From the NCBI RefSeq assembly GCF_002288925.2, contig NW_022098094.1, positions 881,865 through 945,864 on the forward strand: a DNA stretch of 64,000 nt, in the 5' to 3' direction. The notes beneath the pieces are model-generated. The model was not told the DNA's origin. It searched no databases and saw only the letters and a list, made by a program, of their open reading frames with translations. Positions 49,138 through 60,489 of the stretch are shown here, piece by piece (position 1 is the stretch's first letter; every line of letters begins with the position of its first letter). A program made the position numbers and the translations under genes. Origin of the DNA: Delphinapterus leucas. Its lineage: Eukaryota > Chordata > Mammalia > Artiodactyla > Monodontidae.

Positions 49138-50426
49138 GACTCGGGTCATTTTAAATTTAATGAAATATATTCTATGACTATTTCCTCTAAATAGCATAAC
49201 TACCTTGAGTCGATGACCACGGGTGGCTCCTTACCGACTTGTTTGATTGACACAGCTGGCCAGTGGATTTGGTGAGGAAAGATACGTGGAGCTGTTTGGG
49301 GGACATTCATAGTCGGCCTGACTCCGTGTTCTGTGCCTTCCAGCAGCTGAGTCCAGGTTCTCCCCATTGCCCTGCACATGTAGGAGGGCACCACCCAGAC
49401 TGCTCCGCACACGTGTGCAAACACACAAGCATGCCCACCCCTACATAAAGCCAATGCCCTCTCCTCCTTTTCAAGGAGAGACCATCAAATGGGGAGACGA
49501 AATGGAACAGAGCAGAAAAGCAGCTTCTGAGCCCTCACTACACAAGCGCTGTGCAGCTCCAGGTTAAAAACGGATGGTCCGGCCCGATAGTTTTCACTCT
49601 CAACTGCAGAGCATAAGTGGGAAAGCTCATTTCTAGATTTGCCCAAGAACGGAGACCACTTTGGAAAGGTTGTTCCATGGGTCGTGGCCCCAGCAACACT
49701 TCCCAGTGGCGCTGAGTCTTAGGACATTCTGCGGCTCCCTGCCTCCATCCAGGGTTCACACCTTTCGTAAGCAGCATGGCCGTTATCTCTGAGTCACTTC
49801 CTGACACTCAGCTACGCATACCTTACATGCCAATACTTGTCTCAAAACTTGGGCCAAATTGCTCTGTCTTGGGGATTCTCTCTTTTCACGTCTCCCAGAC
49901 TTTAACTTGAAGATGAACTCTCCGGGGCTCGCAGCTGACACATAACAGATGCCTTCTGTAGGAGTGAATGGAGGCTACTTGCCAGCTAGGCCCAGGAGGA
50001 ATTCTGCACAGCCAGGAGGTGCCAGCTCTCCTACCCCTCTGCGTCCCCACCCAAAGGAACGTGAGCCCCTCTTTCCTGAAGAGGGAGGTGCAGTGGCTGA
50101 CGGGCACCAGTCTCCCTGCAGGACCATTTGCGGGGCTTGGAAGGAGGGTCCAATTTCCCAGATTCTTGAATACCTTGTTTAGAACTTTCCCAAGCAGTTT
50201 TCTTCTTGAAATACGTCTTTAGGCAAAATGCAGTCTAAACATCTCTCAGGTGATTTAACACAGATATCCAGATAACCCGTTGGCTTTTGAGGAATTTCAA
50301 CCTGACATACAGGTGGCATGCAAGTGAGTTTTGTTACTAGAAACTTGAAATAATGCAGTTACTGTGACCAGTCTCATAGAATCCCCCCAAATACACCTAT
50401 ATTATTGAACTACATGGAAGGCTCTT
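49138..50426. other. single-copy DNA, mildly GC-rich
   Basis: Several overlapping short frames on both strands (49200-49567, 49886-50222), none recognised. No repeat identified. Confidence 0.5.
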
Positions 50427-50440
50427 ACATTTGCACATTT

Positions 50441-50647
50441 GTGTGTGTGTGTGTGTGGTACGCGGGCCTCTCACTGCCGTGGCCTCTCCCGTTGCGGAGC
50501 ACAGGCTCTGGACACGCAGGTCCAGCGGCCATGGCTCACGGGCCCAGCCGCTCCGCGGCATGTGGGATCCTCCCGGACCGGGGCACGAGCCCGTGTCCCC
50601 TGCATCGGCAGGTGGACTCCCAACCACTGTGCCACCAGGGAAGCCCG
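50441..50647 (-). mobile_element. CHR-type SINE with a (GT)n tail
   Basis: Usual head and body, but the tail position holds (GT)8 at 50441-50457 in place of poly(T), i.e. (AC)n on the SINE strand. 14-bp duplications differ by one base: acatttgcacattt (50427-50440) and acatttgcacgttt (50648-50661). Confidence 0.95.
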
Positions 50648-50720
50648 ACATTTGCACGTTTTAGAGAGTAAGTCACCATTTAGCTTTTTAATCTTAATAG
50701 CAGTACTAAATAATTGGTGT

Positions 50721-50767
50721 ATATATATATATATATAGAGAGAGAGACACACACACAGAGAGAGAGA
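50721..50767. repeat. compound microsatellite (AT)n(AG)n(AC)n(AG)n
   Basis: Four dinucleotide blocks in a row, 60 bp from the right duplication of the preceding SINE. Confidence 0.95.
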
Positions 50768-51384
50768 TTTAAGACACTATCAAACAGTATTTCAAGGGAT
50801 GTGGAAAATTGCTTTTGCTATCAAACAAAGGAGGGCATTTCAAGGACAGCCAAATAACTCCTGGGTTGTCTTAGGTCAAGCTGAGTTCTCAGATCCGCAA
50901 ATGATCTTCAAGTTTTCGTGGTGCATGTCAAACCCCTGGGGCACTCACTGTATGCCAGGCTTCTTGAAGCTAGAAAGTGAATAAAATAACATTTGCTTTT
51001 CCATCTGTCCAAAAATATACAAAATACAGCACCATATAATGACTGTTTAATGGTGGTTACCTAATGAATTTAAAACAAGTTACATAGACACAGGCGATTT
51101 GAGGTTTTCCAGGAACACGCACATGTAATGCATAGAGGCAGTTGTGTCGTTAAGCTGGTACCCAGGGAACAGGTGTGGGCAAGATGATCAAAGGCAGCAT
51201 GATCATACCTATTAAATCGTTAACCTAATATTGTGCTTCATTCAGTACATCTCCTAAAGATATAAAATTTAATTTATAATTGTAAGTGAATATTTAATGT
51301 ATGCTCATTGCCGTGATAGAAATATTTGCAGAGTATTATGGAGCAGAAAAAAGATAAATAATTTTGCTTGCAGGTGAAGAGAAA
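50768..51384. other. single-copy DNA
   Basis: No gene or repeat recognised. Confidence 0.5.
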
Positions 51385-51530
51385 GACTTGTATTGAGCTG
51401 GGTCTTGAAGAACAAGGAGACTGTAAAATGTGAAGTTCAGGGAACCAGTGAAAGGGCAAGGCGTTCTGGGAAAAGGAAGGACAGGCGTCAGGCACAGAGT
51501 TGTAAATATACAGGAGACGTGCAAAGAGAG
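51385..51530 (+). mobile_element. ancient LINE-like repeat fragment
   Basis: 'gagctgggtcttgaagaac' and 'aaggcgttctgggaaaagg' with 'caggcacagagt' follow the old repeat also seen at 53.7 kb. Confidence 0.55.
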
Positions 51531-51598
51531 GTGAGAATTTCCACTTGGAGGATGATAGTGCAGGCGGGTGTCTGACGTCCTTGTAGGTCCTTTATGTT

Positions 51599-51770
51599 CT
51601 ACCTACCTACCCACTTACCTACCTATCCATCTATGCCTGTCTATCTGTCTATCTCATCTATCTATCATCTATACATCCAGTCCGTTCGTCCAACCATCCA
51701 TCCATCCAACCATCCATCCGTCCTCTGTATGTATGTATTTACCTATCCATCCTATTTATCATCTCTCTCA
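51599..51770. repeat. (CTAC/CTAT/CCAT)n tract
   Basis: About 170 bp of degenerate tetranucleotide units changing from CTAC to CTAT/CTGT to CCAT and then GTAT. Confidence 0.93.
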
Positions 51771-51814
51771 TTATTGGACATGATTCCTGAAAGCCTCTCC
51801 AGGTTTTGGGGGTT

Positions 51815-52149
51815 TTTTTAAGTATTTTATAAATTTAGTTATTTATTTTTGGCTGCATTGGGTCTTCGTTGCTGCGCGCTGGCCCTCTCTAGTTGTGGTG
51901 AGCGGGGGCTACTCTTCACTGCGGTGCGCGAACTTCTCATTGTGGTGGCCTCTCTTGTTGTGGAGCACGGGCTGTAGGTGCGTGGGCTTCAGTAGTTGTG
52001 GCTCTTGGGCTCTAGAGCGCAGGCTCAGCAGTTGCTGCCCACGGGCCTAGTTGCTCCGCGGCATGTGGGATCCTCCCTGACCAGGGCTCAAACCCGTGTC
52101 CCCTGCATTGGCAGGCGGATTCCTAACCACTGCGCCACCAGGGAAGTCC
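51815..52149 (-). mobile_element. older, long CHR-type SINE
   Basis: About 335 bp. Minus-strand head ggacttccctggtggcgca, B-box-like gggtttgagccctggtca, then a longer body with 'agttgtggctcttgggctc' and 'ttggctgcattgggtcttcg' on the plus strand. Of the same long type as 12891-13182. A short imperfect aggttt repeat may be the remains of its duplication. Confidence 0.9.
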
Positions 52150-53699
52150 GGAGGTTTGTATAATCTCTTAAGGATTCAGTCTACCTTTGAACCGGTAGCT
52201 ATGGTGGAATATTAAATCATAAATGATATGAAGGAAATATTTTAAAACATTTCTAAAGATCAGTAATTTCAGAATGTGGTCAGCTTCTTTTGGATTCAAG
52301 CAGCGCACTGGACAATATTAATTCTGTTTGTGTGGGAGCGCTACGCCCAAACTGTTCTGAGAGCTGAAGCTGCCATTCTGTTTTGCGCCATTTTCTCTCA
52401 ATCCAAGGGTGTGGCTACACACACAAACGGGTCTCACCAAATTAAGCATTTCATGGGATTTTAAAGGTTGGATTCAGTTGAGAGATTAGGTTGCTTTCTT
52501 CCAGCTGCAACATTTCAGATGGAGGCGGCTTGGAGACTTCACTTTCTAATGCTTGTTTAAGCTTGTGGAGGTCTGGTTTGTTCTGGTGGAGGTTGCCTAG
52601 GTGATGGGACCCCAGGTCACGTGAAGTCAGAGGAGCGGAGGGCAGGGAGGGTGGGCGCCTTTCTGCGCTGAGGCCCAGGCTCGGTGTGAGAGGCGGCCTT
52701 CTCCGTGTTGGCCAAGTGTCTTCATTTTGACTCTGTACACCATCCCCGTGCCTCTGCCTGATGGTGCTATCAACATGCCTTCAGTATGCTGGTGTAGGCC
52801 CTGTAGGGTCACTGCTAAAAGGCCATTTCCTTTTACAGTCCAACCATATTTAGTGTCTCTGTCTCTCTAGAACAACTGGGCTTCCTTCAGTCGTATAAGG
52901 ATGCCCAGCTGTCCTCTGACAGGCAGGCCTTACTAAACTCACTGCTGATTTTTATGTGTTAAAGCCAGTGGCACCACAGCCTGTAACAGGCACCCATGCA
53001 CTGAAGAGTGATCTATAATCTTGCCCGGCAGGGGGAACGGATAATTGGTTGCTCCCTTTCCTTGTGGGCAAGCTTCCAGCACGTTTAGTCATTGAGGGTA
53101 GATAAACACAACTGCGTTTCAGAGATTTTTGCAGTTACCCCCAATATATGCCTTTATACAGAGGATCTTTACCTTAAAAAGTCATAAATTAATTCCAATG
53201 TTTTAAGCAGATGGCATCTATACTCCTCTTTCATTTCTTTGAAAAGAGTTTCACAGTGTTTTTAATTTTGAGTTTTTTAAAGGATGCATGGGTTAAAAAT
53301 CTTTTTGAATCATTTAGTGTTCCATAAGCCAGTCCTGTCTTGTGGTAGCTTGGTTTAATAATAAATGAACTTTTAAAATCTAACCCTGGGTAATTCAGGA
53401 AACAGAATGTCCTCCTCCTAATGTCTTTTTCTGATAATGATGGAGATTTACGTTGATAAAATTGCTTGCATGGAAGATGAAGTGGTCCTGATGGCTGCTT
53501 TCAATCGTGGATGGGCCATACGAGGCCATGAGGTTCCTTGGCTGGACAGAGCGGACGTATTCCTCAAGGGCGCAGGACCAGGCTGCATCCACGTGGAGGC
53601 TTCTGCCAGAGGGAGACCTAGGTACACAGACAGGAACTGGGGGGCTGGCCCACAGGGAAAAGGGCCGAGAGCTTGGCTTTGCTGGCCCTTTCATTCAAC
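52150..53699. other. single-copy DNA, no gene seen
   Basis: Frames at 53395-53694 (minus, 99 codons) and 53437-53724 (plus, 95 codons) overlap on opposite strands; neither is recognised. No mobile element identified. Confidence 0.5.
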
Positions 53700-54400
53700 C
53701 AGTTGGTTGATAAATAGTCACTGAATGTTGACTCAGTATCACATATTTTCCTGGGCAGTGGGGATAAAGCAGTGCAAAACACCCAGAAATCCTTGCCTTT
53801 CTAGGGTTCTCATTTTGGTACCTAAAGTCAGAAATGATGTAGATGAATGGAATGTATAATAAATTAGATGAAGGTAAGTGCTACGGGGGGAAAAAAAAGC
53901 AGAAGGAGGACAGAGGCTGCTGCCGGGTTCCTGCTAGGCAGAGGGGCCCCTTTTAAACAAGGAGGAGGAGGAGGACCCAGAGAGGAAATAACATTTGAGC
54001 AAAGTCCTGAGCAGAGTGAATCCCAGGAGAAAACGTTCCAGGTGGACAGAGAGAAGAGCAAGTGCAAAGGGCGGGAGCCAGTGAGGATGTCGGTGGAAAT
54101 GCAGTCTTAGGGGAAACAGGGGGCTTGCAGCCATGGGGTATTTCGGGTAGAGAACTGGCATGATCTGAACTCACTGGTTAGACCGTGGGGACCAAGGGCA
54201 TAACCAGAGCCCAGCTGGGAGGCCGTGCAGTGATCCTGACAAGACATTGTGGTGGCATGGACCAGAGCAGTGCCGGCAGAGATGAGGAGAAGTAGGCAGA
54301 CCGTGGACGTGTTCTGGAAGTTAGGCAGAATTTGCTGTGGATTAGACGCGGGTGTGAGAGGGGGAAGTGAGGACTCCAGTGTGTGCTGTCTGCGTAAATG
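53700..54400 (+). mobile_element. ancient LINE-like repeat, longest copy
   Basis: Ordered segments: 'tcactgaatgttgactcag', 'cagtggggataaagcagtgc', 'gaggaaataacatttgagc', 'ccaggtggacagagagaag', 'agagaactggcatgatctg', 'gtggtggcatggaccagagc', 'agatgaggagaagtaggcag', 'gattagacgcgggtgtgag'. The same mammal-wide repeat family is found in pieces at 7.4, 13.4, 41.6 and 51.4 kb. The 165-codon minus frame (54178-54675) lies across it and is not a gene. Confidence 0.6.
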
Positions 54401-54593
54401 AAGGGGAGCTTGGAGTGGAGCTGGAGGGCATCAGACTGAGCCCAGCCAGCCTGCGGGTGAAGTCCTGCCACAGGGGACACCAAACAGGGTCTCTCCCCTT
54501 CACTCATGGATGGTGCAAAATCAAGGGAACGGCTGCTGTGATGTGGATGCCCTTTGGGGCAGAGCTGAGGGAAAGGGTTCCACCCTAACCATT

Positions 54594-55091
54594 TGTAGGG
54601 AAGGAAAAAAGTCTTTTTCTTTTTACCCTTCTTGGTCCCTAGATGGGGCTTCATTAACAAAACACACATGAACAAGAGAAAAGCCTACACATTTATTGAA
54701 TATGTTTTACTTGACACAGGAGCCTTCACAAGGAAATGAAGACCCAAAGAAGCAGTCAGAGCTGAACGCTTATATGCCAGCTTGGACAAAGAATAGTAAT
54801 TGTGAAAACCTGACAAGGGAAATGGGTCCGGGCCAGGGCAGTTGACGGTGACTTAGTCATTACGAAGATGTGGTTCGTTTTCCAAGCTTGGCTGTTTCTC
54901 TGGGCTTTCTTCCTCCCGGTACAGGGGGTGCCCTTTCACTCGGCAGTTTCAGCTCCTGCTTTCAGGAAGGAGGAGGAGGTCAGAGGGCCCTACTTGCACC
55001 TGCTGTTTTTCAAGAACCTTTAACTCAAAATAATACGTCAAATCAGCGTATTTGGGGGGTGGTTGGCGTGTTCTGGATCCCTCCACGTGCA
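54594..55091 (-). mobile_element. solo LTR of an endogenous retrovirus
   Basis: Read on the minus strand: a TATA-like gcatataagc (near 54772), a polyadenylation signal AATAAA (tttatt on the plus strand near 54691), the G/T-rich tail that follows it, and an end ccctaca at 54594. The 5' limit near 55091 is chosen by comparison with the related LTR at 59.5 kb. No retroviral gene adjoins it. Probably class I, family not named. Confidence 0.72.
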
Positions 55092-56596
55092 GGGCTGCTG
55101 GCTCAGGACCACGGCTGGTGGGGAAGCGTGCCCTGCCTGAGAGCTGCTTAGGGACAGTGAGGGGGAAAATATCGTTGTTGATGATGACCTCAGGGCATGG
55201 CTCTTTTCCCACGGGGGGTGAAAGCCACGCCTTCCGAAAGGGCACTGACAGAAGCTATACTTAGGCATCAGCTCCAAGGGCAGAGCAGGGCTGTACACGC
55301 ATTGACCCCTGGGCAGTGCACCTGGGGCCCCGGCAGCAGGACGCTCTCTCGATGGGCACCTGCTACACGGCTGTGTGACAGCAGTCTCGTGCGGGGCTGC
55401 ACGACACGGGACTTCTTGGGACAATACGCCGACCTCGAGAAGAGGCCCTGTGGAAGCTAGCTGTTCCCCAAATCTCTCTTTCTCTCCCTTCACAGATGGT
55501 CTCACTGGGGGAAATTCCAGCATTATAGACTTATTCTTCTGCAGGTCTGAAAGGATTTATGGTTTTTGGAAAACTTCTTATGCGAATGAAAATTACTTTG
55601 GGAGGAGTAAGTCATTAACCGGCTCTCAAGTAGCCCTTCCATAGGAATTGACTTCCAAGGTCAGTCTGAGATAAATTCGGATTTGGGCAAAGGCTGTGTC
55701 CCCGCAGGGGGCTGGGATCAGCTGCCAGCAGCAGAGGAGACAGACAGCTGATGGGGCAGGGAACAGGGCCCGTCAGGCCTGTTTAGGTACTTTTTTTGGC
55801 CACCTCCTTCCCCGTTGCAGGCCCAGGTGGACCCTCCAGCCCTACCTTGCTTACTTGTCTCTAAAGCTGACCCAAGGAAACATCTTTAAAATTGGATCTA
55901 TCCCCTCCTAGATTTTAAAAGACACCAAGAGGAGGAAAAGTCCTCTGTAACAGATAGAGCTGAAGGGGCGGCCCCAGGACAAGCAAAAGAAAACCGTCAG
56001 CCGTTACACATCTGCAGCTGTGCTTACAGCAGTTCAACACTTGAAGCAAAATATTTCTATTACAGAACACGGAGCTTTCTTCATCTGTGCTCCATAGTAT
56101 GCCCCTGGCTACCTATTAACATCTGGGGCCAATTAAAGCTGTTGATTTTACTCTAAAATCCGCATGCAAAAGAGGGTTTCTGATTATCTTGGAGTTTTCC
56201 TCTCCCTAGTTGCTCTCCACGATTCCCTGCTTTTCACTGAAAGTCCTTGAGACATTGTATTTTTCTCTAAATAGGCCAGAATAGGATTTTACTTTGCATT
56301 GGGTTCCAGTTTTTCTCTTGGTGAACTTTGGATGGTTATTTTCACCTGCCAGCTACTGTACCCCAGTGCCTGGCAGTGCTGAGAGCTTCCTGTAGCAGCG
56401 GAAGGCCCACTAGGTGTCCTCCTGGTAGGGCCCAGTCCACCGTTCTGTTGAGTGGCCCTGAGACTGAGGGGCACTTTTTATCTCAGTGTCCGTGGTTGCC
56501 TCCAGGGGATTTTGCCGTTGGAGAAATGCTTAGCACATCACGCTTTCCTCTTTTTTTTTTTAACTAGAAGCTCAAAAATCTGTAAACCAAACTGAT
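55092..56596. other. single-copy DNA, GC-rich at the left
   Basis: A 161-codon minus frame (55038-55523) starts inside the LTR and is unrecognised. No repeat identified in 55.6-56.6 kb. Confidence 0.45.
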
Positions 56597-56610
56597 CTCA
56601 AACATATATT

Positions 56611-56814
56611 TTTTTTTTTTTTTTCGGTTCCGGGGCCTCCCCCTGTTGTGGCCTCTCCCGTTGCGGAGCACAGGCTCCGGACGCGCAGGCTCAGCGGCCA
56701 TGGCTCACGGGCCCAGCCACTCCGCGGCATGTGGGATCTTCCCGGACTGGGACACGAACCCGTGTCCCCTGCGTCGGCAGGCAGACTCTCAACCACTGCG
56801 CCACCAGGGAAGCC
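56611..56814 (-). mobile_element. CHR-type SINE, full length, young
   Basis: Poly(T) at 56609-56624, usual CpG-rich body with a changed start (cggttccggggcctcc instead of gcggtacgcgggcctc) and the head 'gccaccagggaagccc'. Imperfect duplications ctcaaacatat... and ctcaaacgtat... flank it (from 56597 and 56815). Confidence 0.95.
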
Positions 56815-56829
56815 CTCAAACGTATTTTT

Positions 56830-57184
56830 AATGAATCGTGTACCGTCTCAGTGTGGTGGCAAGAGCATCAGCCCGGAAGTCTCCCTCCACAGCTGGAAGC
56901 AATCCCAGGAGCCTTTCTGACCTTGTCTCCCCACATGGAAAGTGTGAGTTTGGGGAGAAGTCAATAGTTTTCACATGAATTGTGCTGCAGACCCTTTTCC
57001 ATTTGTAAACTGAGGCCTCAGGCTTCTGCACTCATAGTTTGAAAACCTCATGACTAAGTGATTTCTGAGATCCCCCGTTTCCCCAAACCCCAGTTTCCAG
57101 AATCCTACTGTAACTCCGCATCTCCCAGTAACTCAGAGTGCACAGTGTTGGCAGCTGCCCTTCAGAAGCACTGCTTCTGTCCCT
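56830..57184. other. single-copy DNA
   Basis: Nothing recognised. Confidence 0.45.
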
Positions 57185-57335
57185 GGACGACAGCCTCTTG
57201 TCTTATTTGCTGGGTGGGCCTGAGCACCTTGAGTCGCGTTTCACATCCTCCATTTTCTCTTCTGTAAAATGGGACTATTCCAGAATGGTTGGGAGAATTG
57301 ATGAAGTGTAGTGTGTAAACCACTCAGCACATTGG
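57185..57335 (+). mobile_element. MIR SINE fragment
   Basis: 'gtgggcctgagcaccttgag', 'cctccattttctcttctgta', 'aaatgggactattcc' and 'gtgtaaaccactcagcac' follow the MIR core and 3' order. Confidence 0.65.
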
Positions 57336-58190
57336 CGGGGAGGGACCAAAACCGAACAGGAAGCTCACTGCCTTCTCCAGCCTGACTTATCTAGGGTCCT
57401 TAAGCTGCATAAGATCTGCTTTAAAAACCCTTTGAGGCAAATTGCTTTAGTCACCAAAAGATTTAAACCCGAGGGAGTTTTCTCCTGATGATTTTGGGTT
57501 TTTCAGTGCCTTTTCTGCAACAAATGTATTTTAAAAGTATTATTTTTAAATGTAACTATTTTGGAAATTTCTCACTTGGAAGCAATTTTCTGCTGCAGGT
57601 CAAAGGATTAAGAGGGAAAAAAAACAGGTTAGTCCACCGCAGGATATATTGTATATGCTTTCTAGAAAAATTTTTTAAGGAAGCAGGAGAAGTGTAAGCT
57701 AAAGGCAGAATTTAAATTTGAAGCATTCATTCAGCAGCTGTCTTTAGAAGGAGGGAAGACTGAATTGTGTCCAAATCAAGCATCGGATCCAGGGGAAGCA
57801 GGCGAGAAACTAGAAAGTGTGCAGAAAACAAAAGAAATGGCTGTTAAAAGGTCATAGCCTTTTAAAATTGGCAAGACTTTTTGCTCAGATAACAGACCCA
57901 AGAGCTGGAGGTCTTAATTCTGGCATGAAGATGGGGGGAGGAAGAGGGGGACTCGCAGGAACGATGGGTTTGAACCTACTCGGAGTTGTCCGAAATCTAC
58001 TTTAGGTAGAAGATTAAAAGTTAGAAAAAAAAAGTGCAAAGCAGTTAGGGGTCATCCGGAGAGTTCTTTGGGTGAGGAGTCCCTTGGCCCAGTATTATTA
58101 TCAGGGACTCAAGTTCTGGGGACCTTTCAGTTTTTTCAGCATCAGGAGGGCAGCCTGGGACCTCCGGGTCAAGTTTTCATCCCAAGCTTG
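57336..58190. other. single-copy DNA
   Basis: No gene or clear repeat; short unrecognised frames only. Confidence 0.45.
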
Positions 58191-58828
58191 GGCATGATAC
58201 AGACCCTCTCCTAGACCAAAGGAGAGGAGAGTCAGGGCCTCTGGGCCTCTTCTCAGCTGGGCCTCCACCTTGGCCCCCATCCCTGCTGGGCCTTAGCAAG
58301 AATTCTGCTAAGTCACTTTATCAAGAATCCCTCCACCCCCGGCATCTGATCACCCCCTGTATCTAATCATATTCTTCATCCCCCACCCTGGATGCCTGGT
58401 CCCTATGGCCTGCCTTCAGCGAGAATCCTGTTGAGCTGGTTTAACAAGAATCCTCCCCCGCACCATGTCTCCTCTTATTCACATCCATCCACCGGCCCCC
58501 TCACTCTGCTTGTCAGTATAAACCCCCAGCTTTGTCTTTGCCATAAAGAGTTGAACCCTGGGCTTCCCTGGTGGCGCAGTGGTTGAGAGTCCGCCTGCCG
58601 ATGCAGGGGACATGGGTTCGTGCCCCGGTCCGGGAAGATCCCACATGCCGCGGAATGGCTGGGCCCGTGAGCCATGGCCGCTGAGCCTGCGCGTCCGGAG
58701 CCTGTGCTCCGCAACGGGAGAGGCCACAACAGTGAGAGGCCCGCGTACCGCAAAAAACAAAACAACAAAAAAAGAGTTGAACCCCCGTCCTTGGTATCGT
58801 GCCAGGGTGGCCCGAGCTAAGACAACAT
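58191..58828 (+). mobile_element. probable solo LTR with tandem duplication and a SINE inside
   Basis: Without the SINE it reads like a retroviral LTR: a U3-like part with a ~122-bp tandem duplication (units start near 58291 and 58413, sharing 'caagaatcc' motifs), a TATA-like tataaac at 58518, a polyadenylation-like cataaagag at 58542, then 'ccttggtatcgtgccaggg' and an end near taagacaaca. Limits are estimates. No retroviral gene adjoins it. Confidence 0.5.
58559..58770 (+). mobile_element. CHR-type SINE, full length, young, inside an LTR
   Basis: Head gggcttccctggtggcgcag, B-box-like gggttcgtgccccggtc, CpG-rich body ending gcccgcgtaccg and an A-rich tail. Perfect 14-bp duplication aaagagttgaaccc (58545-58558 and 58771-58784). 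Close to the family consensus. Confidence 0.97.
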
Positions 58829-59469
58829 CCCGTAGCCCAAAGCCCCAACCTCAGCGAATCTGAAGTGTGCACAACGATTCCATCTTTGTGCTTTGGTTGT
58901 CGTTATGGTTGCCTGCTTGCTTCTGGTGCAGCATGCTAGATTCTAGCCTCTGTCATTAGATGACAGAACACATAATGTGGGCCGGAATATTCCTCCATGA
59001 GAACCGGGAGCCTATCTGACTTTCGTTACATCCTGTGAACATCTGTGGCTCTCTCAAGACACTGTTACATCATCTTTTGACCAAAAAATCAAAAATAATG
59101 TGACTTTGGGGAGTGTTTTTAAGACTTTCTCTTTACCTAGTGTAACATCCATCATGTAATGTCTCCTTCTGCCAATTCAAGGCAAATGTCTTTCCTGCTT
59201 TTTCAAACTGTCTGACATGCTACAGTTAATAAAACCTATCCAGATCTTTATTCCGTTGGATCTTTGTGTGATCTTTTTAGGGTCATGTCACTGCTCCTTA
59301 AACCTCCCCAGCTATCAGCACAATCTCTCTAAGAGCAGTTCGACTGCCCTGGACGCTCTACCACCCCACCCCTGGGGGGCAGTTCCTGCTCCCAAAATAG
59401 GCCAAGGCTCCTGAACTATGTCTTTCACCACCCCACCCCCCAGAGCTTGGAGCAGCTATAAATTGACAA
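58829..59469. other. single-copy or unrecognised old repeat DNA
   Basis: The phrase 'taataaaacctatccagatc' at 59226 might be the end of another LTR, but I cannot show it. No gene. Confidence 0.35.
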
Positions 59470-59996
59470 TGGGTGTAAATGCTACCCCCAAAATGTGTGG
59501 AATTGGCATATTGATTATTCTGTGTTGAAGGCATTTGAGAATCAGCAGGTGCAGGGAGTGCTGTCTGACCTCCTTTTTCTACCATAAAGCAGGTCATCAA
59601 ATTTTCCGTGAGAAGGATGTCCTCCCTGGACCAGGACGACCAGAACACTCTTGTCCGTGTCAGATGGATCTGTGCAACCTACGAAAATAAGCCCAATCTT
59701 TCATTCGCCCTCCCCGCCATATCTCCTAATCCTTGTCCCACAGTTTACTGGCCCTACCCCAAGTCTCTTTGTCTTGTGACATCCCCATGATTTATCATTC
59801 TTTGTGTAAAAGGCACATAAGTTTGGGGGCCTAATGGCTTCTGTGTTCATTTTCCTTCTGAGGACTCCCATGTACTTGTAAAAATATTAGCTAAATTTGT
59901 ATGCTTTTCTCTTGTTAATCTGTCATATATCAGTTTCATTTTTAGGCCAATCACAAGGGCTAAGAGGGTAGAAGGAAGTTTGTTTTCTCCCCTACA
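59470..59996 (+). mobile_element. solo LTR related to the 54.6-kb LTR, opposite strand
   Basis: Shares with the 54594-55091 LTR the order 'acccccaaa...', 'cagcaggtgcag', 'ctgacctcctt', 'aagcaggtcat', then at the 3' part 'cattttccttctgaggactcc', 'tatgcttttctcttgtt', 'agagggtagaagg' and an end ccctaca. Diverged between the two copies. No internal retroviral sequence next to it. Confidence 0.7.
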
Positions 59997-60489
59997 GGTG
60001 TTAATAACTAATGTCACCTGAAACTCTTCTCAGATCCTACAAATGCTTTAACTCAGACGGAAATGGTTCATTACACCCTTGGAGAGGAATATTAATCTTG
60101 GCATTTATAAGGAACTGCAGCCAGTTAGTAAGAAAGAGACATTTCTGTCCAAAGGGCATTCATGGCACAATATGCCAGCCTCTTTGTGAGATGGTCCCGG
60201 GCCAGGCGAGATTCAGCTCTCAAGGAGCATAGGGAAGGATCCCATCTGTCATCTTCTGTGTGTACAGGTGGCAGGTGTCGGGGGACAATTGAGTGGGCAT
60301 CACTATTTCCGAAAGAAAGACAAACAAGCCAGCGCCTAGTTTTAAACTATGAACTCTAAGCGTACTCGAATGTGAATTACAATCTAGCAGCTAGAAGAAC
60401 ACAGGTGAGGGTATTTGGACTCTCTCCTTGGCTGTGACATGTGGGGACAATGGGGGCGAGAAGGAACCGGCACCTGATGGCAAACTGTG
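59997..60489. other. single-copy DNA
   Basis: Nothing recognised; two short frames. Confidence 0.45.

Noticed and set aside
51599..51770. Regular short repeats considered as a CRISPR-like array
   Set aside because: These are tetranucleotide simple repeats in a mammalian genome, with no spacer structure.
53395..53724. Overlapping 99- and 95-codon frames on opposite strands, considered as a processed pseudogene
   Set aside because: No recognised protein, no poly(A) tail and no target duplication.
54178..54675. 165-codon minus-strand frame
   Set aside because: Crosses an ancient repeat and an LTR; no domain.
55038..55523. 161-codon minus-strand frame
   Set aside because: Its end lies inside an LTR, and the rest is GC-rich single-copy DNA without a recognisable domain.
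58579..58863. 94-codon frame starting MVESPPADAGD
   Set aside because: The same peptide appears at every young SINE (2.3, 15.0, 43.3, 50.5, 56.6 kb); it is translated SINE sequence.
54594..59996. The two LTRs considered as ends of one provirus
   Set aside because: They are in opposite orientation, differ in sequence, and the DNA between them shows no retroviral internal region.
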